Source: Oscillospiraceae bacterium (GTDB lineage Bacteria > Bacillota > Clostridia > Oscillospirales > Ruminococcaceae). Taken from it: 19,365 nucleotides of DNA. Location of the stretch: assembly GCA_020024155.1 (NCBI GenBank), contig JAHHUE010000029.1, positions 1 to 19,365 of the forward strand, given 5' to 3'. How positions within the stretch are numbered: position 1 is the first letter of the stretch; the number at the start of each line of letters is the position of its first letter. The notes under the pieces are model-generated. The model was given only the letters and a program-made list of their open reading frames with translations, was not told where the DNA came from and did no database searches. The position numbers were made by a program, and so were the translations under genes. This document shows positions 15,752 through 19,365 of the stretch, piece by piece.

Positions 15752-18301
15752 ATGAAGCAAAAATTTGATGTTACAGGTATGACCTGCTCTGCGTGTTCGT
15801 CAAGAGTTGAAAAGAGTGTTCAAAAACTGGATGGTATAAAAGATGTTAGTGTAAATCTTTTAACTAATAGTATGCAGGTTGAATTTGACGAAGAGAACAT
15901 GAGTGAACAAGACATTATGGATGCTGTTTCACAAGCAGGATATGGAGCAAGCGTTCAAGGAGAAAACACTGAGAAAATTAGTACATCTAAGTCAAACGAA
16001 GGCAAGAAAAATGCTATTCAAGAACATATGGAAAACATGAAAAGACGAATGATTTGGTCATTTATCTTTATGATACCTTTGATGTATGTATCAATGGGAC
16101 ATATGGTTGGAATACCATTGCCAAACTTTTTAAACGGAACAGAAAATGCAGTTGCATTTGCAATGACACAATTTTTGTTATCAATACCAGTTGCTTATAT
16201 AAATAGAGCATATTATACAAAAGGTTTTAGCTCTTTAATGCATGGTGCTCCTAATATGGATACACTTATAGCAGTTGGTTCTAGCGCATCATTAATATAT
16301 GGTATTTTTGCTATATATCGCATAGGTTACGGTCTTGGCGTGCAGAATTTAGAATTGGTTATGCAGTATAGACATGACTTGTATTTTGAATCAGCAGTTA
16401 TGATTTTAGCTTTGATTAACCTTGGCAAATATTTGGAGGCAAGGTCAAAAGGTAAAACAAGTGACGCAATAAATAAACTTATAAATTTAGCACCAAAAAC
16501 AGCTTTGGTAGAACGTGATGGTAAAGTTATAGAAATATCATCAGATGAAATATTGCCAAACGATATTCTTCAAGTTAAACCAGGCAGTAGCATATCAGCA
16601 GACGGTGTTATAATAGAAGGTAGCACAAGTGTAGATGAAGCGGCAATTACAGGCGAAAGTATGCCAGTTCAAAAACAAGTTGGAGATACAGTAATTGCGG
16701 CTACAATAAACAAAACCGGATTTTTCAGAATGAGAGCAACAAAAGTTGGTAAAGAAACAACTTTCTCAAAGATTATTCAGTTGGTTGAAGAGGCAAGTTC
16801 AAGCAAAGCACCAATTGCAAAAATGGCAGATAAAATTGCAGGTATTTTTGTACCAGTTGTTATGACAATTTCATTGATTACAGCAGTTGGTTGGTTAATT
16901 GTTGGTACTGATTTTGAATTTGCACTTTCATCAGCTATTGCAGTTTTGGTTATTTCTTGCCCTTGTGCTTTAGGTTTGGCAACTCCTGTTGCTATAATGG
17001 TAGGTACAGGTAAAGGTGCAGAAAACGGTGTTCTTATTAAATCAGGTGAAGCACTTGAAGTAACTCATAGTGTTCAAAGTGTTATTTTGGATAAAACAGG
17101 CACAATTACTCAGGGCAAACCAGAAGTTACAGATGTTATTACTTTTGATATTGAAAATGAAGAACTTTTGAAAATAGCAACTGCTTTGGAAGAAAAAAGC
17201 GAACACCCATTGGCAGAAGCTATAATGGTAAAGGCTAAACAAGAAAATGTACAAGCATATTCAGCAAGCGACTTTACTGCTATATCCGGACGAGGTATTG
17301 AAGCTGTTATAGACGGAAAAAAATATTTTGCAGGTAATCAAAGATTTATGGAAGAAAATAAATTAGACTGCAAAAATATAGAAACTGTTATGGATAATCT
17401 TGCAAGTGATGGTAAAACACCTTTGATTTTTGCAAACCAACAAAAAGTTTTGGGTATTATTGGTGTAGCTGATTTGGTAAAACCAACAAGTGCTCAGGCA
17501 ATAAAAGAACTTAAAAAATTAGGCATTCAAGTTATTATGCTTACTGGTGATAACAAAAGGACTGCAAAAGCAATACAAAAACAACTTGATATTGATACAG
17601 TAATTGCAGAAGTTTTGCCACAAGATAAAGAAAGAGAAGTTGCAAAACTTCAAGAAAGTGGCAAAAAAGTTGCTATGGTTGGTGATGGTATTAACGACGC
17701 ACCAGCTCTTGCAAGAGCAGATGTTGGTATTGCAATAGGTGCAGGTACAGATGTAGCAATTGAAAGTGCAGATATTGTGCTTATGAGAAACGACTTGTTA
17801 GATGTTGTAACTGCAATTGGATTGAGCAAAGCTGTTATTCGCAATATAAAACAGAATTTATTTTGGGCTTTCTTTTACAATGTGTGTGGTATTCCGTTGG
17901 CAGCAGGTCTTCTTTATCCAATGTTTGGATTAAAGTTAAGTCCTATGTTTGGTGCAGCAGCAATGAGTTTAAGCAGCTTGTTTGTTGTATCAAATGCATT
18001 AAGACTGAGATACTTCCATGTTGTTAAAAAGCCAGAAGTAAAAAATATACAACAAAATAATAAAACAGAAGTTGTTGAAAAACAGGAGGACAAAACTATG
18101 TATACAATGAAAATTGAAGGCATGATGTGTGGACACTGTCAAATGGCAGTTACAAAAGCTTTGAACGCTTTGGAAGGTGTAAGCGCAGAAGTTAACTTGG
18201 AAAACAAAGAAGCTTATGTAAAATGTGCAGAAAATATTTCTAAAGAAGATTTAACAAAAGCAGTTGTTGACGCAGGATATACAGTTGTATCTATCAACTA
18301 A
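15752..18301 (+). CDS. copA: Copper-translocating P1B-type ATPase with N- and C-terminal HMA domains
   Basis: Exports Cu(I) across the membrane at the cost of ATP. From ATG 15752 (SD AAAGGA at 15735-15740) the protein has 849 residues: N-terminal heavy-metal domain with GMTCSAC (Cys12, Cys15); paired membrane helices; actuator TGES (Thr300); the transport site CPC (403-405) in VISCPCALGLATP; phosphorylation site DKTGT (Asp447); SEHPLAEA with the nucleotide-binding His485-Pro486; GDGINDAPA (644-652); last membrane helices near 705-750. After a short Lys/Glu/Gln linker a second heavy-metal domain with GMMCGHC (Cys793, Cys796) closes the chain; this C-terminal position is less usual and the domain has its own start signals (see 18098). 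The frame extends to an ATG at 15713, which lies inside the hairpin, so I reject that start. Confidence 0.95.
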   Translation: MKQKFDVTGMTCSACSSRVEKSVQKLDGIKDVSVNLLTNSMQVEFDEENMSEQDIMDAVSQAGYGASVQGENTEKISTSKSNEGKKNAIQEHMENMKRRMIWSFIFMIPLMYVSMGHMVGIPLPNFLNGTENAVAFAMTQFLLSIPVAYINRAYYTKGFSSLMHGAPNMDTLIAVGSSASLIYGIFAIYRIGYGLGVQNLELVMQYRHDLYFESAVMILALINLGKYLEARSKGKTSDAINKLINLAPKTALVERDGKVIEISSDEILPNDILQVKPGSSISADGVIIEGSTSVDEAAITGESMPVQKQVGDTVIAATINKTGFFRMRATKVGKETTFSKIIQLVEEASSSKAPIAKMADKIAGIFVPVVMTISLITAVGWLIVGTDFEFALSSAIAVLVISCPCALGLATPVAIMVGTGKGAENGVLIKSGEALEVTHSVQSVILDKTGTITQGKPEVTDVITFDIENEELLKIATALEEKSEHPLAEAIMVKAKQENVQAYSASDFTAISGRGIEAVIDGKKYFAGNQRFMEENKLDCKNIETVMDNLASDGKTPLIFANQQKVLGIIGVADLVKPTSAQAIKELKKLGIQVIMLTGDNKRTAKAIQKQLDIDTVIAEVLPQDKEREVAKLQESGKKVAMVGDGINDAPALARADVGIAIGAGTDVAIESADIVLMRNDLLDVVTAIGLSKAVIRNIKQNLFWAFFYNVCGIPLAAGLLYPMFGLKLSPMFGAAAMSLSSLFVVSNALRLRYFHVVKKPEVKNIQQNNKTEVVEKQEDKTMYTMKIEGMMCGHCQMAVTKALNALEGVSAEVNLENKEAYVKCAENISKEDLTKAVVDAGYTVVSIN
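18098..18301 (+). CDS. copZ: Nested CopZ-like copper chaperone, in frame inside copA
   Basis: A perfect AGGAGG (18084-18089) stands eight bases before an in-frame ATG (18098) within copA. Initiation there would yield a 67-residue protein, MYTMKIEGMMCGHCQMAV onward, which is the normal length and layout of free CopZ (beta-alpha-beta-beta-alpha-beta with Cx2C). It may therefore be made both as the CopA C-terminal domain and as a free Cu(I) chaperone. The alternative is a plain gene fusion that has kept the SD of a formerly separate copZ. The signals are seen in the sequence; the separate product is inference. Confidence 0.5.
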   Translation: MYTMKIEGMMCGHCQMAVTKALNALEGVSAEVNLENKEAYVKCAENISKEDLTKAVVDAGYTVVSIN

Positions 18302-18313
18302 TAAATACTAATA

Positions 18314-18357
18314 AAAAAGTGTCTGTATGATATTTATCATATAGGCACTTTTTTTAT
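18314..18357 (+). terminator. Rho-independent terminator after copA
   Basis: Stem of up to 19 bp (18314-18332 against 18335-18353, two G-U type pairs) followed by a run of T, twelve bases after the copA stop. It separates the copper operon from the kdp genes. Confidence 0.9.
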
Positions 18358-18480
18358 TCTTAAATAAAAAATAAAGGTTAATTGTGGAATATTTATACTA
18401 TCTTAACGTGAAGCAAAGTTAAATTTATCCTCTTTTTATGGATATGGGAATAGAATAGTTGGCATAGGAGGCGAGAATAT

Positions 18481-18579
18481 ATGGTTGACTTCATAATGAT
18501 TATGGCATTGTTTAGCTGTATTGGTTCAATATTTGTTTTTATTAGTTTGTGTCATAAACAGATAGAAACAAAAGAATAA
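18481..18579 (+). CDS. Small membrane protein preceding kdpF
   Basis: A 32-residue frame, MVDFIMIMALFSCIGSIFVF then ISLCHKQIETKE, with a strong SD (AGGAGGCGAG, 18465-18474). It is one membrane helix with a short polar cytoplasmic tail. It sits 13 bases before kdpF in what looks like one operon, so it is probably a small accessory subunit or leader peptide of the Kdp system; I know no assigned function. Confidence 0.55.
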   Translation: MVDFIMIMALFSCIGSIFVFISLCHKQIETKE

Positions 18580-18592
18580 AGGGAGAATTCTT

Positions 18593-18670
18593 ATGATTAT
18601 TTTATTACTTGTAGCCTTAGTACTTGGAAGATACCTTGTGTATTCTCTTATTCATCCAGAACGCTTTTAA
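18593..18670 (+). CDS. kdpF: Potassium-transporting ATPase small subunit KdpF
   Basis: A 25-residue single-helix peptide (MIILLLVALVLGRYLVYSLI then HPERF) with the GxYLVYSLIxPERF ending typical of KdpF, which stabilises the KdpFABC potassium pump in the membrane. SD GGGAGA (18580-18585) is seven bases before the ATG. kdpA begins 21 bases after its stop. Intact here although kdpA is damaged. Confidence 0.85.
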   Translation: MIILLLVALVLGRYLVYSLIHPERF

Positions 18671-18691
18671 AAATGAGGGGGAATTTAAACA

Positions 18692-19365
18692 ATGTTACAA
18701 ATAGTTGTAACAGTCCTAATTTACTTAATATTAGTTATTCCTGTCGGCTATATATGTATCATGTGGCAGCAGGCAAACATACTTTTGCAAATTCGGTTTT
18801 TGATAAATTTGACGGATAGATTTATCAAGTTAGTGGTATAAATCCAAAACGCGAAATGAATTGGAAACAATATGCTTTAACACTTATTGCAACAAATGGT
18901 GTAATGATGTTAATAGGATATATTATATTAAGAGTTCAAAGTTTACCAATATTTAATACTAATAATATTGGCAATATGGAACCAATACTTTCTTTTAATA
19001 CAATCATTAGTTTTATGACTAACACAAATCTTCAGCATTATGTAGGAGAGAGTGGCATTTCATATTTTTCATAGATGATAGTTATTACATTTATGATGTT
19101 TGTATCATCATCTAGTGGTTACGCAGCTTGTACGGCATTTATAAGAGGTATTACAGGAAAGTCAAAAGAATATGTGGACAACTTTTATTCTGATATGGTT
19201 CGTATTATAACAAGAATTTTACTTCCGTTTTCTGTAATTGGAGGTTTAATCTTAGTATGGCAAGGTGTTCCACAGAATTTTAATGGAAACATTATAGTTG
19301 AAACATTGGAAGGTACTTCACAGATTATTGCAACCGGTCTGATGGAAGCACTTGAAATAATTAAG
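18692..19365 (+). pseudogene. kdpA: Potassium-transporting ATPase subunit KdpA, disrupted and cut by the window edge
   Basis: KdpA is the potassium-selective membrane channel subunit of KdpFABC. The start is at ATG 18692 (SD GAGGGGG). The first 19 codons read normally (MLQIVVTVLIYLILVIPVG), then a one-base loss near 18749 moves the frame; the expected text resumes in another frame as YMYHVAAGKHTFANSVFDKF. That frame holds TAG at 18817-18819 (before IYQVSGINPKREMNWKQYAL) and a second TAG at 19072-19074, where homologues have Gln in YFSQMIVITFMMF. It then stays open to the window end. Near the end ATGLMEALEIIK replaces the usual TGPVAxLEIIK, a further sign of relaxed constraint. Three independent lesions make loss of function likely. 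Confidence 0.88.

Noticed and set aside
18358..18480. A riboswitch (for example c-di-AMP) upstream of the kdp genes
   Set aside because: Such RNAs often precede potassium transport genes, but I see none of the conserved blocks, only a short ATCC/GGAT hairpin, and the region is rather short.
18817..19074. TAG read as a sense codon (glutamine) rather than stop in kdpA
   Set aside because: One TAG replaces a conserved Gln and none of the intact genes here end in TAG, which is suggestive, but kdpA also has a frameshift, so plain gene decay is simpler. A genome-wide check for in-frame TAG and a suppressor tRNA would settle it.
1..19365. CRISPR arrays, tRNA and rRNA genes
   Set aside because: No regularly spaced repeats, cloverleaf with a CCA-compatible end, or conserved rRNA blocks were seen on either strand.

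Overview
The window is AT-rich (about 30% G+C by eye) with strong Shine-Dalgarno sequences, abundant Rho-independent terminators, a lysine riboswitch, a two-gene ECF sigma/anti-sigma unit and clostridial-type 2[4Fe-4S] ferredoxins. Together these point to an anaerobic low-GC Firmicute of the class Clostridia. A secreted M60 (mucin-type) metallopeptidase suggests a host-associated, probably gut, organism. Species cannot be told from the sequence alone.

Layout. 1-420: end of an unrecognised membrane protein, closed by a terminator. 559-1682: ECF sigma factor translationally coupled to a zinc-finger anti-sigma factor. 1727-3229: a divergent pair, an unusual iron-sulphur protein (minus) and a Crp/Fnr regulator (plus), sharing a compact intergenic region with an inverted repeat placed to act on both promoters. 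3417-10315: a two-gene secreted system, an 1842-residue M60 metallopeptidase carrying a dockerin, followed by a membrane-anchored protein whose N-terminal domain looks like a cohesin. 10316-11513: a gene-poor scar with hairpins, a serine-recombinase C-terminal remnant and a weak small ORF. 11514-14500 (minus): a lysine-riboswitch-controlled polar amino acid ABC importer (binding lipoprotein, permease, ATPase) whose binding protein is frameshifted. 14806-18301: a ferredoxin, a FixG/NapH-like membrane Fe-S protein (frameshifted) and a copper P1B-ATPase CopA with a C-terminal CopZ-like domain that has its own ribosome binding site. 18481-19365: start of a kdp potassium-uptake operon (small membrane ORF, kdpF, kdpA), with kdpA carrying a frameshift and two in-frame stops.

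How the parts work together. The peptidase and anchor look like a minimal self-contained cohesin-dockerin assembly for holding a multidomain mucinase at the cell surface. The Fe-S/CopA cluster resembles a stripped-down fixG-fixI module; since CcoG/FixG proteins are cupric reductases, it may reduce Cu(II) to Cu(I) and export it, with a free CopZ chaperone produced from inside copA. The copper operon and the 241-residue Fe-S gene each have a Crp/Fnr-like inverted repeat centred about 41-43 bases before the predicted transcription start, the classic class II activator position. Several genes carry single-base or nonsense lesions: two in homopolymers (possible sequencing error or slippage) and three in kdpA (more like real decay).
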